Position numbers and translations under genes: made by a program | Shown: piece after piece, positions 11,615-23,004 of the stretch | Numbering within the stretch: the first letter of the stretch is position 1 | Layout: the number at the start of each line of letters is the position of its first letter | Notes under the pieces: generated by a model | The model's input: only the letters and a program-made list of their open reading frames with translations | Told to the model about the DNA's origin: nothing | The model's database searches: none | Assembly: GCA_037157565.1 (NCBI GenBank) | Contig: JAZHRO010000073.1 | Coordinates: 90,746,001 to 90,810,000 of the forward strand | Reading direction: 5' to 3' | Source: Thalassia testudinum | Lineage: Eukaryota; Streptophyta; Magnoliopsida; Alismatales; Hydrocharitaceae | Length of the DNA stretch: 64,000 nucleotides

Positions 11615-12328
11615 TCACCTATAAAAACCTACATGGTCCAAAAAGGATCTAACCTGTTTGACATTCGTAGGCAATGGAAGTTTGGAAATAGAATCAACTT
11701 TTGCCTTATCTACTTCTAAGCCTCTTTTAGACACAACATGCCCAAGTACAATGCCTTTCTGTACCATGAAGTGGCTTTTCTCCCAACTGAGGACTAAACA
11801 AGTCTCCTTACATCTCTTTAGCACATTCTCCAAGTGCAGGAGACATTGGTCAAAAGACGAGCCGTAAATGGAGAAGTCATTCATAAAAGCCTCGATGCAC
11901 TCATTAATCATGTTCGAGAAAATGGACATCGTACACTGCTGGAAAGTTGCTGGTGCATTACATAATCCAAACGGCATACGCCTGAACACAAAAGTGCTGT
12001 AAGGACTAGTGAAAATTGTCTTATCCTGGTCATCAGGAAAGACTGCAACCTGGTTGTACTTAGAATATCCATCTAAAAAGCAGAAATACTTGTTCCCGGC
12101 CAATCTCTTAAGGATCTGATCAATAAAGGGCAAGGGAAAGTGATCCTTCTGGGTAGCAGTGTTCAATTTGCGGTAGTCAATGTAGACCCTCCAGCCAGTT
12201 GAGGGTCTAGTCACCACTTGTTCACCGTGGTCATTTGTTTCTACAGTGAAGTCTGCCTTCATTAGCACGACATGGATCGGACTAACCCATTTGCTATCTG
12301 CGATGGGATAAATGATCCCAACATCCAA
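11615..12328 (-). pseudogene. fam3 reverse transcriptase domain, catalytic site changed
   Basis: The 237-residue open frame carries the Athila RT block order: [73 protein letters not shown] and EAFMNDFSIYG. The active motif FMDD reads FMND, so one catalytic Asp is Asn, and SGYNQ reads SKYNQ. Both changes argue for loss of activity. It lies in the same frame as the RNase H at 10862 and the protease at 13187. Confidence 0.92.
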
Positions 12329-12550
12329 CCATTCAGAATCTCTTTTTAACCACCTCCCTCATGTTGGGGTTAAGAAGTCTTTGCATGTCTCGAAAGGGTT
12401 TGATGGAATCATCAGCATAAATGTGATGCATGCAGAGTGTAGAGTCTATACCCTTAATATCAGTAATCGTCCAAGCTATGGCTTCCTTGTGCCTTGATAA
12501 ACAGTCTAACAAGGCTCCCTCTTACACTTCAAATAGTGCAGATGAGATGA

Positions 12551-13093
12551 TTACAGGGAGTGTATCATTTGGCCTAAGGAATACATACTTGAGAGAGTCA
12601 GGGAGGGGTTCAGTTCAAGGTCGGGGTCTTGTATGGTTGAGGGTTTCAAAATAGAAGTCCCCATCTCAGGTAGCAGATCTACCTTAGGCAGATATGATGG
12701 GGAAAGAGACTCAGAAGAAACTCCAAGCAATTCCTCAAGTTCTAGCACATCCCCTTCACATTCCTTCAAGAGATGGGAATGCACATTTAGCATGACATGC
12801 TGATGGGGGTCATCACATAAAATTGCAGGAGTTGTCTCGTTAATCAGATCATCTACCACCTCAACTTGGGAACAATCATCAAATCCAGCTTGTTTATAAG
12901 CATCAAGCACATTCAACCGAATTTTCCTGTTCCCAAAGCCCATTCTTAATGCCCCAGTGTGACAATTAATTGAACCATTAGAAGTCTCAAGAAAAGGGTG
13001 GCCTAAGATGATTGAGGGCTTGGTTGGTTTGTTGGTAGGGTTAGTGTCCAGTACAAGAAAGTCAACAGGGAGAAAGAAATCCTCCACTCTCAC
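12551..13093 (-). pseudogene. fam3 protease C-terminal half and linker to RT
   Basis: The frame reads RVEDFFLPVDFLVLDTN and IILGHPFLETSNGSINCHTG, the conserved second half of Athila retropepsin, then an acidic linker. It lies in the same frame as the protease at 13187-13453, separated by a single TAA after YVYE and a readable LGGGNLKPSPVILQVAD stretch. The retropepsin family processes the polyprotein. Confidence 0.85.
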
Positions 13094-13186
13094 GAGGACA
13101 TCTTCGAGCAGGCCTTGTGGTGTCTTTAAAGAATGGTCTGCAACTTGGAGGATTACAGGGGAAGGCTTTAGATTGCCTCCTCCAAG

Positions 13187-13453
13187 TTATTCATATACAT
13201 AACTCGGAAGGATGTTTACCCCTGCACCCAGATCAAGTAGAGCCTTGTCTATTTGTAGGTCGCCAACGACCACTGAGATGTATGGGGCTCCTGGGTCCTT
13301 AAGTTTCGGGGGTGTCCCATGTTGTATAATTGAGCTAAAAGAATCAGGCAGGACAACCTTTGATTGGACCTGTTTCCTTGATTGCCGCTTTTTTGTGCAT
13401 AGGTCCTTGAGAAAGCAGGCATAGGACGGAATCTGCTTGATAGCTTCAAGCAA
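13187..13453 (-). pseudogene. fam3 protease N-terminal half (aspartic protease)
   Basis: It reads LEAIKQIPSYACFLKDLCTKKR and then ALLDLGAGVNILPSYVYE; ALLDLGAGVN matches the active-site block of Athila proteases, usually DLGSS or DLGAS. The preceding gag-like text (FKQVQINLP) is in another frame, so a frame change of -1 or an indel lies near 13455. A TAA ends the frame at 13187. Confidence 0.85.
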
Positions 13454-13635
13454 GGTAGGTTAATCTGCACTTGTTTGAAAGTCTCCATTATTTCGTCCAT
13501 CCTATCTTTGGCTCCAGATGAGCCAGCAGAAGTTTGCCCAGAGTCAGATAAGCACTCTAGAAAGGGCACTCTCCATTTCTGAGTGGAAGGGCAGTCATGT
13601 TGGGTAAGCAGGGGAATGGGGACAATCACTTCCGG

Positions 13636-14174
13636 TTAGGTGATTTCAAGCGGAGAAGAGTTAGGCTGCTCTTCTCCAATGATGTCGAAAGAAGGCGTGG
13701 ATGGTTTTCTAGAAGATGGGACTATAGGAGCATTAGGTTTGGAAATTTCTTTCCCACTCCTCAGAATAGTCACCACCTGAACTTGCTCCCTAAAAACAAT
13801 CCCTTTCAATTTAGGGTTCTCCTCAGATGAATTAGGAAGCTTCCCAGTCTCTCTTTTACTCATGGCCTCGACAAGGTGTCCAATTTGTGATTTCATCTCA
13901 TTGATTGCCTTGTCATGAGATTGGATGATCATGCTTTGATTCTCTTGCATGGCTTTAAGCATGGCTTTAAGCTCATACATCTTAGAAGTCTTTGATGGTT
14001 GGGAGGGTGTAGGAGGTTGATTATATTATTGAGTCTGAAAGGGTTGGGGTCTGTAATTCCATATATTAGAGACATTCCCCTATCTCCATGAGAAATTAGG
14101 GTGCCTTCATCCCTCAATATACGTGTTGGAAAATGGGCCATTACGAGGTCGGGGACGGAACCCTTGGGGGGCAT
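13636..14174 (-). pseudogene. fam3 gag C-terminal region, frame-broken
   Basis: Two overlapping pieces in different frames are visible. 13980-13636 reads a coiled-coil-like stretch ending in KRETGKLPNSSEENPK and VVTILRSGKEI, the latter typical of the gag-protease linker of Athila (ITLRSGKE in kind). 14174-13929 overlaps it in another frame. The gag-pol linker continues to about 13460. There is no enzymatic domain. Confidence 0.65.
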
Positions 14175-14394
14175 TCAAGTCCGCCTATACAAGGTCAGGG
14201 AATTGGGAGGCCAAATGACAATCCATAGTAGCGTGTGTATTGCCTTTGCAAATGGAGCATTTAGAAGCTTGGGAAACAGAGGCATTTGCCGTGAGTTGGC
14301 TAGGCTTTGTCATAAGCCTTTCCATGTTTTGGTTCAATAATTGAATCTAGAAGGCCAAATTCTGGGTATCCCTACCCTCATTTGCCTCAATCAT

Positions 14395-15219
14395 TCACTG
14401 CATAAGAGTGGGTTTCCTATCCAAATAGGTAGAATTTAAATGGATGGAATTCTCACTCAAGGTCTCAAAAAGATCCCAAGCCTCAACTTCAATTTTTGTA
14501 AAAAAGGTTCCTACACAGGCTCTATCCACTGTTTGCCTGTGCTTGTCATTTAATCCAGTGTAGAACCTTTCTACAAGTTGCCATCTTGGCACTTGATGAT
14601 GGCGACATAAGAGTAACAAATCTTTGAAGTGCTTCTATGAATCATGAAGTTGTTATCCATCTTGCTGAGCAAAACCTCTGATTTCCCTCCTGTAGTGATT
14701 AGTCTTGCTCATGGGGAAGTATTTTTTCAAAAACTCTCTCTTGAAGGCTTCCCAAGAATCCACTCTACCATCTAGAGTGTGATCCCAATGCTTCGCCTTA
14801 TCCTTAAGGGAGAAAGGAAAGAGGGTTCGCATTTGGGCATCATCAGTAACACCCTGCAATCTCATCGTGGAACAGACCTCGATGAATTCCTCCAGATGCC
14901 TGTAGGGGTACTCCCTAGAAGTACCATAGAATGAGGGCAACAGAGATATGGTAGTACTCTTGATTTCATATGGATTATTCCCCCCAGGTCTTCTTGGTGT
15001 ATGGCAAGGTTGGTTGGTAGGGATAAAATAATCTCTCAAAGATCGTTGGTTCTCCACAATTCTATTTTCACCTTCCTCGGCCATCTCTCTTCTCTCTTGG
15101 TTGGCTCTCCTAAGGATCCTTTCAGCTTCTAAATTAAACACAAGTTGTCTACTTAGAGATCTCCTACCAAGCATACACAAACAAACACAATTCAAAAGGA
15201 CTTTTATGTCTTTAATCAA
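14395..15219 (-). pseudogene. fam3 gag (capsid-like) with an in-frame break at about 14620-14653
   Basis: The first piece, 15219-14653, reads YRHLEEFIEVCSTMRLQG, LFPFSLKDKAKHWDHTL and WEAFKREFLKKYFPMSKTN, the Retrotrans_gag block. The second piece, 14619-14395, in the same frame, reads QVPRWQLVERFYTGLNDKHR and LFETLSENS, the next gag block. A stop after FAQQDG separates them. Gag forms the virus-like particle core in the cytoplasm. Start choice is uncertain; the first Met precedes the usual gag start. Confidence 0.85.
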
Positions 15220-16279
15220 TTAAGGCCTTTGAGATTTAAGTCCAGTTGTAGATGACAATACAAATTGCCTAAACAATTACATGCCTATTGTCAACCTACG
15301 AAATGCCTTGATGAAGACCTAATTGGAACTTAGGTGCTCTGCCCTAAAGTTCAAATGGTAAAGTACTCCAAGGATGGAAGATCGAGGGATGTAAGTAGGC
15401 CTAGGCCTTTCTTTAAAGTTGTGCTTTCGCGGTGATTCTTAACTACCCTCAAAAATCTGTGACAAGGTATCCCCCTCCTTCGAGTTACAAAACCTTTGAG
15501 CTTAAGTTTCAAGCACTTTGGTATCCAATGATAAGAGAGTTCTTTCCTAGTAGCTCAAAAACCTAGGAGTGTCTAAATGCGTGCTTTGGTGCAAAGATCA
15601 AACAAGTGTGCATACACCGAAAAAGTTTGAATTTTTTTTGAATCGTAGCACAATGTCTCAAATTAACTCCTTGGGTTTTATATGTTCCTCCTATTGATTA
15701 GTCCTTTTTCAAAAAATGTGACCACTTATTAAATCATTTCAAGACAACTTATGTGGTCTTAGAATTAAGTCCAAAATGCAATGCATGATCAGAATATGGA
15801 TGCAAGTAAGAGAATGCATACCTTGCTCCCAGTAATCAACGATGCGAGAATGCATGCAATGTAGAGAAATAAATCTAGAGGCTGCTCATACAGACCTGAA
15901 TGGTTTGTCCTAAGGATAGGTAGCTTCTAGCAGGCAGCTCGATTCTTTTTTATATATATATTTTTTAGCTACTTATGCACAATCAAGAAAAAAAAAAAGC
16001 AATCCAAAAAAGAAAGTAAAAACCTAAATCTAAAGAAAAATGGAATAGATTCCCAAGGATTACCCAACATAGGCCTAAAACAAAATCGAGGAGCAAACGC
16101 CTAAAACTGGCCCCAGAGTACAAGGGTGAGAAAACAAACAACTAAACTAAACCTAAAGAGTCTATTATAAACTACTGAATCAAAATTCTAAGAGGAGAAC
16201 TCCTCCTAGATGGTCCTCCGTGCGTCTCTATGCGTGTGGGTCAAGGCCCACAAGCTCCTGTGCTTATCTCGGAGGTGGC
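15220..16279 (-). other. fam3 leader (5' untranslated internal region), distal part
   Basis: It lies between the fam3 gag and the fam4 insertion point. No coding family is recognised. It ends in GTGGC at 16275-16279, the target-site duplication of fam4; the leader resumes at 29725. Confidence 0.7.
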
Positions 16280-16979
16280 TGATGGGTCGGCCCAAATAGG
16301 TTGTTAATATGATATTTTTATCGTTGAAATGTGTATAGTGGTTAACCTAATTTAGACCTAACCATCTCTTTACAAAATTTTTAACCAGGCCTAATTGATT
16401 TTATCTTGTCACTTTTAGGCCCAGGGTCGAACTCAGGGAAGTGGGGTTCAAGTCGAATTTCTACATTTTCCTTAAAACGCGTCTCTTCCGTTCGTTTATT
16501 GTGTTTTTGGTATTTTTCTTATTTAGGTTTTTTTTCTAGTAATCCTTGTTTTTGAGGCACACCCTCAAAATTGTGTCCTTGGCTTTTAGCCAAAACAGAG
16601 TTTCAAAACACGCCTTGCTACTTGCAAGACGGGGTACCTGCAAATCAAGGATTATCTTTTCACTTTTATACCTTTTTTTTTTTTATCTTCTTACTAAGAA
16701 GGAAGCTAACAGATAGAAAGTGAATATAGTAGCTATAGATATATATTTATATGTAGTATATATATAAAGGGGTGGGGGTGGAGGTGACGATGGAGTGTAG
16801 CACTATGTCGAGTCAGTCGACGTCTAGAGAGACGCAACCAACACGACTAGGTGCCGCGTGGAGTGTGGATAGAGGATGGATGATGTATGGGATCACGCTT
16901 CTTTGTACGTGTGTATCAGGGAATATCAGCAACTGGTGCAGATATTCCCACGATACAACGTATAGTAAATAACGTGAAA

Positions 16980-17197
16980 ATATATGTACATATGTATGTA
17001 TATAAGTAAATATATCTATATATATATATATAAATGTATAGTTATATATGTATAGATATATATATAGATATATATGTGTTTATATATATAGGTGTATAGA
17101 TATATATATATATATAAGTATATATATATGTATATAGATATTTATCTATGTATATATATATGTATATAGCTATGTATATATGTATATATATATAAGT

Positions 17198-17246
<49 letters not shown>

Positions 17247-17345
17247 GTATGTATACATAACTATAGATATTACTATGTATATAAGTATATATATATATAT
17301 ATATAGATATATGTATGTATATATTATATATAGATGTATAAGTAT
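16980..17345. repeat. TA-rich microsatellite in fam4 3' LTR
   Basis: Nearly pure TATA/TATG/TAGA steps over about 360 bases. The matching tract in the 5' LTR is 28070-28460, with a different length, as expected for slippage. Confidence 0.9.
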
Positions 17346-18248
17346 ATATGGGTTACTATAAGTGTGTGAGTGTGTGTGTGTGCGTCGGTGAATGTGTGTG
17401 TGCGTCGGTGAATGTGTGTGTGTTGCTGTGAGTAAAGAGAGAGAGAGAGCGGGCGGCAGAGAGGGCGGACGCGCGCGGGAGAGATCAGCAGAGAGAGAGC
17501 GGGCGATGGCGTGCTCGGAGAGGGCGGCGGGGAGTCTGCAGTCGGTCGCGGAGGGTTGCAGAGGTTGGCAGGGGGCGGCGAGAGGGCCTGGCCGGCCGCT
17601 GCAGTGCACGCAGCGGCCGGTCGCGGGTGCAATGGCAGAGGCGATAGAACAGAGGACTGAGCGGAGAAGTGCCCTGCAGGCGCGCGCGGAGAGCTGAGCG
17701 CCTGCGGGGAAGGTCGCGGAGGAGCGAGGGGAGTTTCTGCAGTGGTCGCGTAGGGTCGCGGAGAAGGGCAGGGGGCGACGCGAGGCCGTAGCCGGCCGCT
17801 GCAGTGCGCGCAACGGCCGGCTGCGGGTGCAACTGCGGGGTGGACAGAGCGGAGGCGGAGGCGGGGAACGGGCTTGCAGGCGCGCGCGGAGGGTTGCGTG
17901 CCTGCGGGGAAGGTCGCAGAGGAGGCGGGGGGTCCTGCTGCTGCTGCTGTTGCCGCGGTTTAGCTGCTGCTGCTGCTGCTTCAAGCTTCGGACCTTGAAG
18001 CGGCAGCAATGGCGTGGAGATGAAAACGAAGAGAAAAGAAAACACCACGCCCACCTGCTCGTTGAAGAGCTGGGCGGTGGTGTTCCCACTGTGGTGGTGA
18101 GCACCACAGTGGGTTCTCCTGCTCGTCGGGTGCCTCCTCGACGGAGGGCCGGCGTATGGGAGGGGAGAACGGGCGAGGAAGGTGGTGGACTGCAGGGTGA
18201 CGTTTTTCAGCAACTGCCCCTCTTCTCCGTCGCGAGGAAGAGCTGCGG

Positions 18249-18256
18249 CTTTATAG
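18249..18256 (-). promoter_or_regulatory. TATA box of fam4 3' LTR
   Basis: CTATAAAG on minus, about 375 bases into the LTR; identical at 29346-29353 in the 5' LTR. Likely Pol II promoter of the element. Confidence 0.6.
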
Positions 18257-18628
18257 AGGAGGAGAGCATGGCGGGGACGCATGGCAGCAGCAAGGAGAGG
18301 CGTTGGAGAGTGGCAGCTGCAGGGAGAGGCGCGGGAAGGACAGCAGGGAGAGGCGCATGGCGTGGACGAAATTCAGCCGCGGGAAGTAGAAGAACCGCGG
18401 GAAGAAGAAAGAAAGATGAAAATAAAATATGGAGAGGGGACTTTTGCAAAGAGACACTTGAAGAAAAATGTAAAAATGCAAACCATTATTTTATTCTCTT
18501 CTCTTCTCAATTAAATGCTTGAATGCAATTATTTTTACGAATGTGACTACAGGATCCTAATATGCAATGTTAATGCTATGAAATAGCATAAGAAGGCATT
18601 ATTACAGGCGTGTTTTGAGGTGCAAACA

Positions 18629-18665
18629 TATACCCCCATGCCTATCTTTTGCTAGTCCCTGGCAA
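18629..18665 (-). promoter_or_regulatory. PPT and upstream hairpin of fam4
   Basis: On minus, TTGCCAGGGACTAGCAA (18649-18665, one stem mismatch) precedes AGATAGGCATGGGGGTATA, which abuts the LTR start TGTTTGC at 18628. Confidence 0.85.
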
Positions 18666-19555
18666 AACTGTATTTAGAAATAATCTTAAGCTGAAGATTT
18701 TCTTCTGAGATGATATCGGTGTGTTTATTATCGGATATTGTGAGAACCAATTGTAGAGAAGATTACCAGTACTTTAAGTCTTACATGACAAAGATTATCT
18801 CTCAACTAACCAGGGCTCTTGATATTTAAACCTTAAGTACGATTTCCAGGACCCAGGAGGTTTTGCCATACTCGAGAGCTCAAGAGGTTATGGTTTGTGC
18901 ATAGTGAAGGATCAAGACTGACCAGATGAACATTAAGACTCAATCCCAGGGTTTCATGAATTTTTAAGTACAGGTTGGTCCCAGTTTCAGCTCATGTCTT
19001 CGAATTGACCCTTAAGATGATGATGGAAAACTCAACTCCCATTTTCTGATTTTTTTTTTTTGGCTTACCGAAAAGCAAAGTATACAGACATTTATGAGAT
19101 ATACCGACTCTTTTAAAACATCTTTTTTTTTTTTTTGGTGGGAGAGTTTCTTTTTGGTGGAAAGAGTCGCTCCTAAACACAAGACTAAAGCCTGGGATAA
19201 AAAGTCTACCTGCGCGCATAGGTAAGGACTCCACCTTCCCTAATGAACACTAGGGTTGGATCTTATGTTCACCTGGTCTTTCCTGATATGTGTAGTGTGA
19301 ACCAAGTTTACTTAAGCTCTCAAGAAAAAGCAAACCAACGGATCCTGTATTGGTGTCTCAGGTACAAGAATACATCCTTAGTTAGGAGAGATCTTGATCT
19401 ATTTTGTCAATGCTTTAAGTGAATTAAGCCGAGCCTGAGCGAATCAAGCTTCTGTGGCCTGGAAATTCTTCAAAACAGAGGTTGAATATCCATAAACACT
19501 TATTGTATTTTTTTTGTTTCAGCTTTTAGATCATTACTAAACACCATTTATTATA

Positions 19556-19588
<33 letters not shown>

Positions 19589-19923
19589 TTTTCTTGCATA
19601 TTTATAAATAGGTGGGAACTGTATGATACCATAACATACCCGGATCCTATGGATGCCTATCCACCCCCCCATGCCAAACAGTGCTATGTCCTCATATGCA
19701 TGCAGGGAAAGGCAGAGGAAGGATGGAAGATCGGGTAACAAGAGCTGAGGTTCAGGGTATAGATCAGGGTGGAAGGGTGGGTGGATGGTGGGTGGTGAAG
19801 AGAAAAGTGAAGTGATTGCGATAGAGGTGTGAAAAGTGATGGTGGATGGTGAGTGCTGTTAGGGTGCCTCCCAACAAGCGCTGAATTTAATGTCCCCAGC
19901 TGGACTCAGAATGAGGCAAAGAA
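18666..19923 (-). other. fam4 3' non-coding internal region
   Basis: It follows the pol stop. It holds poly-T runs, a short TA tract at 19555-19590 and no recognisable coding family. Confidence 0.75.
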
Positions 19924-22900
19924 TTAGTTACCCTCCAGCAGGGCAACGGTTTCTCCAACGGGGGCAGGTTCATGAGTCAGATAGGGTTTCAAACGCTGCC
20001 CGTTGACCGTAAATTTACGCCCAGATTTGGGATCTTCGATTTCTACGGTCCCATTGGGGAATGGTCTTGAGACCAGAAAAGGACCAGTCCATTTGGACTT
20101 TAATTTCCCTGGAAAGAATTTGAGTCGGGCATTATAGAGCCAAACTTGCTGAGATGGCTCAAATTCCTTCCGCCGAACATGGCTGTCGTGAAAAGCCTTA
20201 GTGCGTTGTTTAAAGGTTAGAGCAGAATCATAGGCTTCACGACGGAGCTCTTCCAGCTCTTGGAGTTGGAGTTTCCTTTCTCGTTCACACAAGTCTGGGT
20301 CGAGGTTACATTGGCGAACCGCCCAATAAGCGCGGTGCTCCAACTCCACAGGCAAATGACAAGGCTTCCCGTAAACGATTCTATAAGGAGACATACCAAG
20401 GGGAGCCTTGAAGGCGGTCCGATACGCCCAAAGTGCGTCAGTCAGCTTGTCGGACCAATCCTTACGGTCAGGCCGAACCATTTTCTGGAGAATCTGCTTG
20501 ATTTGCCGGTTCGACACTTCCGCCTGGCCGTTCGTCTGAGGATGATACGGGGATGCGATACGATGGTGGACTCCGTACGTCCTCAGAAGTGCCCGAAAAG
20601 AAGCATGGGTAAAGTGGCTTCCTCCATCCGAGATAATGGCCCGAGGGATCCCAAAACGCGCAAAGATATGGTCCTTGACGAATCGGGTGGAGATAACATG
20701 GTCAGCACGGCGCGTGGGAATAGCCTCGATCCATTTTGAAACATAGTCGATGGCCACGAGGATGAATTCGAAGCCGTTGGATGGAGGAAAGGGACCCATG
20801 AAGTCAATTCCCCAGATGTCGAAGATTTTCGCAGCTAGGATGTGTTGCAAGGGCATCATGTCACGACGTGCCATTGACCCTAATGACTGGCACCTAGTGC
20901 AATGTTTGGCATAAGTGTGCGCGTCCTGGTGAAGGGAGGGCCAAAAGAAACTGCACTGCAACACCTTGGCTGCAGTTTTCCTCCCAGAGAAATGGCCTCC
21001 ACAGGCCTGATCGTGGCAGAAGGATAGCACACTGGGGAATTCACTGTCTGGAATACAGCGACGGATGATTTGATCAGCACCTATCCGAAAAAGAAGTGGA
21101 TTATCCCAGAAATAATACTTTGCTTCTGCCATGAGACGCTCGCGCTGGTTTTTAGGCCAGCCACGTGGAAGAGATCCAGAAGCAAGGTAATTGGCAATGT
21201 CGGCATACCACGGTCCACTTGCCACATTTATTGCCAATAGGTGCTCATCAGGAAAAACTTCATTAATTGGCAGAGTAAGTCCAATATGGTCAGGGTCCAG
21301 TCTGGAAAGGTGATCAGCCACAACATTCTGGGCTCCGACCTTATCACGAATCTCAATGTCAAATTCCTGGAGCGGAAGGATCCAACGAATCAGTCTAGGC
21401 TTGGCATCCTTCTTGTGCATGAGATGGCGAATGGCCGCGTGATCAGTGAAAACAATAACGTGAGAGCCCAGAAGGTAAGAATGGAATTTTTCCAGCCCAA
21501 AGACGACTTCCAGTAGTTCCTTTTCAGTGGTAGTATAATTACGCTGGGCCTCGTCCAACGTCTTACTGGCGTAGTATACCACGAAGGGGTGTCTATCGCG
21601 TCTTTGTCCCAGGATGGCTCCGACTGCAAGGTCTGAAGCGTCACACATAAGTTCAAAGTCGAGGGACCAATCAGGCGGCTGGAGAACAGGGGCCTTGGTG
21701 ACAGCATTACGCAGCTGCGTGAATGCTTGTATACAGTCAGGGCCCATGTCGAAGGGCACGTCGGTTGATAGGAGGTGAGTTAAGGGTCGAGAAATTTTGG
21801 AGAAGTCTTTGATGAATCTCCTATAGAAATCGACGTGTCCCAAGAAGGAGCGGATTTGTTTGGCAGAACCAGGCACAGGTAAATCAGCAATGATATCGAG
21901 CTGAGCTCTGTCAACCTCGATACCCCTATCGGAGATGATATGTCCAAGAACAATTCCCTCGTGCACCATAAAATGACTTTTTTCCCAGGAAAGCACGAGG
22001 TTTACATCAATACATCTCCTAAGGATGCGAGTCAAGTTGGCAAGACATTCGTCGAAAGATGGTCCAAAGACTGAAAAGTCATCCATGAAGACCTCGAGAA
22101 AGTCACCCACCATGTCATGAAATATCGCCAGCATGCATCTCTGGAAAGTTGCTGGCGCGTTACAAAGTCCGAACAGCATCCTTCTAAAGGTGAAGGTGCC
22201 GAAAGGGCAGGTAAAAGTGGTTTTCTCTTGGTCTCGGGGGTCTATTGCCACCTGGTTATATCCTGAGAATCCATCCAGGAAGCAGAAAAATTTATTTCCC
22301 GCTAACCGCTCCAGGATTTGGTCAATAAATGGTAGCGGGAAGTGATCTTTCTTGGTTGCAACATTGAGTTTCCTATAATCTACACACACTCTCCAAGATG
22401 TAGGAGTGCGTGTAGGGATGGATTCGCCCCTGTCATTGACACGGATGGTGAGTCCTGCCTTTTTGGGCACAACGTGAATCGGACTCACCCAGGGGCTATC
22501 GCTGATCGGGTAGATTATACCCGCATCCAGCCACTTAATGATTTCATTCTTAACGACCTCCCGCATGTTAGGGTTGAGACGTCGCTGCATCTCGCGAGAA
22601 GGTCGAGCCTCCTCCTCCGTATATATACGATGAGTGCAGTAGGAGGGGCTAATACCAGATAAGTCTGATAAAGACCATCCAATAGCTGCCTTGTGTTCTA
22701 GGAGGACCTTAGTTAGTTTGCACTCCTGCTCCATGGTTAATTTTGAACTGATGATTACAGGGAGCGTTTCATTTGGTCCCAGGAAAACATACTTGAGTGT
22801 ATTAGGCAGCACTTTTAGCTCGGGAGTGGATGGGGAAGGATCTGGCATTTCTTGGGACGAGAGTGTCCCAGACGGGTAGGAGAACAAGTTAGGAGGAAGA

Positions 22901-22989
22901 AACTGGCCTTCAGATTGGCCAAGAAGAGGGGCTTCTTGGATAGATGGATCCAAAAATGAATAGCCCCAGTGAGAAGTATATGGGCTCAA
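19924..22989 (-). CDS. fam4 pol: reverse transcriptase, RNase H and integrase
   Basis: The 1021-residue open frame copies element RNA into DNA and integrates it. Visible motifs: RT with DYRKLN (204-209), [11 protein letters not shown] (237-247), [11 protein letters not shown] (273-283) and intact FMDD (301-304). RNase H has MCDAS (448-452), EKELLE (489-494), FTDHAA (514-519) and ADHLSR. Integrase has zinc ligands H659, H666, C697 and C700, catalytic D729, D788 and E824 (35 residues between the last two), and a GPF-type chromatin/DNA contact region near 969-1001. RRMLFGLC has Leu where Pro is usual. There is no true start: the first codon is TTG and the frame continues upstream past a TAA at 23005-23007 into protease. 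Confidence 0.97.
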   Translation of the reverse strand: MSPYTSHWGYSFLDPSIQEAPLLGQSEGQFLPPNLFSYPSGTLSSQEMPDPSPSTPELKVLPNTLKYVFLGPNETLPVIISSKLTMEQECKLTKVLLEHKAAIGWSLSDLSGISPSYCTHRIYTEEEARPSREMQRRLNPNMREVVKNEIIKWLDAGIIYPISDSPWVSPIHVVPKKAGLTIRVNDRGESIPTRTPTSWRVCVDYRKLNVATKKDHFPLPFIDQILERLAGNKFFCFLDGFSGYNQVAIDPRDQEKTTFTCPFGTFTFRRMLFGLCNAPATFQRCMLAIFHDMVGDFLEVFMDDFSVFGPSFDECLANLTRILRRCIDVNLVLSWEKSHFMVHEGIVLGHIISDRGIEVDRAQLDIIADLPVPGSAKQIRSFLGHVDFYRRFIKDFSKISRPLTHLLSTDVPFDMGPDCIQAFTQLRNAVTKAPVLQPPDWSLDFELMCDASDLAVGAILGQRRDRHPFVVYYASKTLDEAQRNYTTTEKELLEVVFGLEKFHSYLLGSHVIVFTDHAAIRHLMHKKDAKPRLIRWILPLQEFDIEIRDKVGAQNVVADHLSRLDPDHIGLTLPINEVFPDEHLLAINVASGPWYADIANYLASGSLPRGWPKNQRERLMAEAKYYFWDNPLLFRIGADQIIRRCIPDSEFPSVLSFCHDQACGGHFSGRKTAAKVLQCSFFWPSLHQDAHTYAKHCTRCQSLGSMARRDMMPLQHILAAKIFDIWGIDFMGPFPPSNGFEFILVAIDYVSKWIEAIPTRRADHVISTRFVKDHIFARFGIPRAIISDGGSHFTHASFRALLRTYGVHHRIASPYHPQTNGQAEVSNRQIKQILQKMVRPDRKDWSDKLTDALWAYRTAFKAPLGMSPYRIVYGKPCHLPVELEHRAYWAVRQCNLDPDLCERERKLQLQELEELRREAYDSALTFKQRTKAFHDSHVRRKEFEPSQQVWLYNARLKFFPGKLKSKWTGPFLVSRPFPNGTVEIEDPKSGRKFTVNGQRLKPYLTHEPAPVGETVALLEGN

Positions 22990-23004
22990 GGTCCCAGTGT
23001 GGAT

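Larger units (their letters stand above)
16280..18628 (-). repeat. fam4 3' LTR
   Basis: On minus it starts TGTTTGCACC (18628) and ends GACCCATCA (16280). It holds a GC-rich, CTG/CAG-rich block (17430-18250), GT repeats (17365-17425), a (TA)-rich microsatellite (16980-17345) and a TATA box at 18249-18256. Near its end it carries TCGTTG and GTATAGTGGT (plus strand, 16321-16342), resembling the tRNA-Asp 5' end. Long open frames on both strands come from the GC-rich block. Confidence 0.95.

Noticed and set aside
16321..16345. A tRNA-Asp gene, because of TCGTTG...GTATAGTGGT
   Set aside because: Only the 5' end matches; anticodon arm, T-arm and acceptor 3' strand are absent, and the site is at the same place in both LTRs. 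Treated as a U5 signal instead.
16980..17345. TA tract as a centromeric satellite or origin
   Set aside because: It is a microsatellite inside an LTR with a counterpart of different length in the other LTR.
17235..18522. Open frames of 231-290 residues on both strands as host genes
   Set aside because: They lie within the fam4 LTR, are repeated at 28437-29610, and come from CTG/GCG repeats.
20260..20739. A 159-residue plus-strand frame
   Set aside because: Antisense shadow of the fam4 pol frame.
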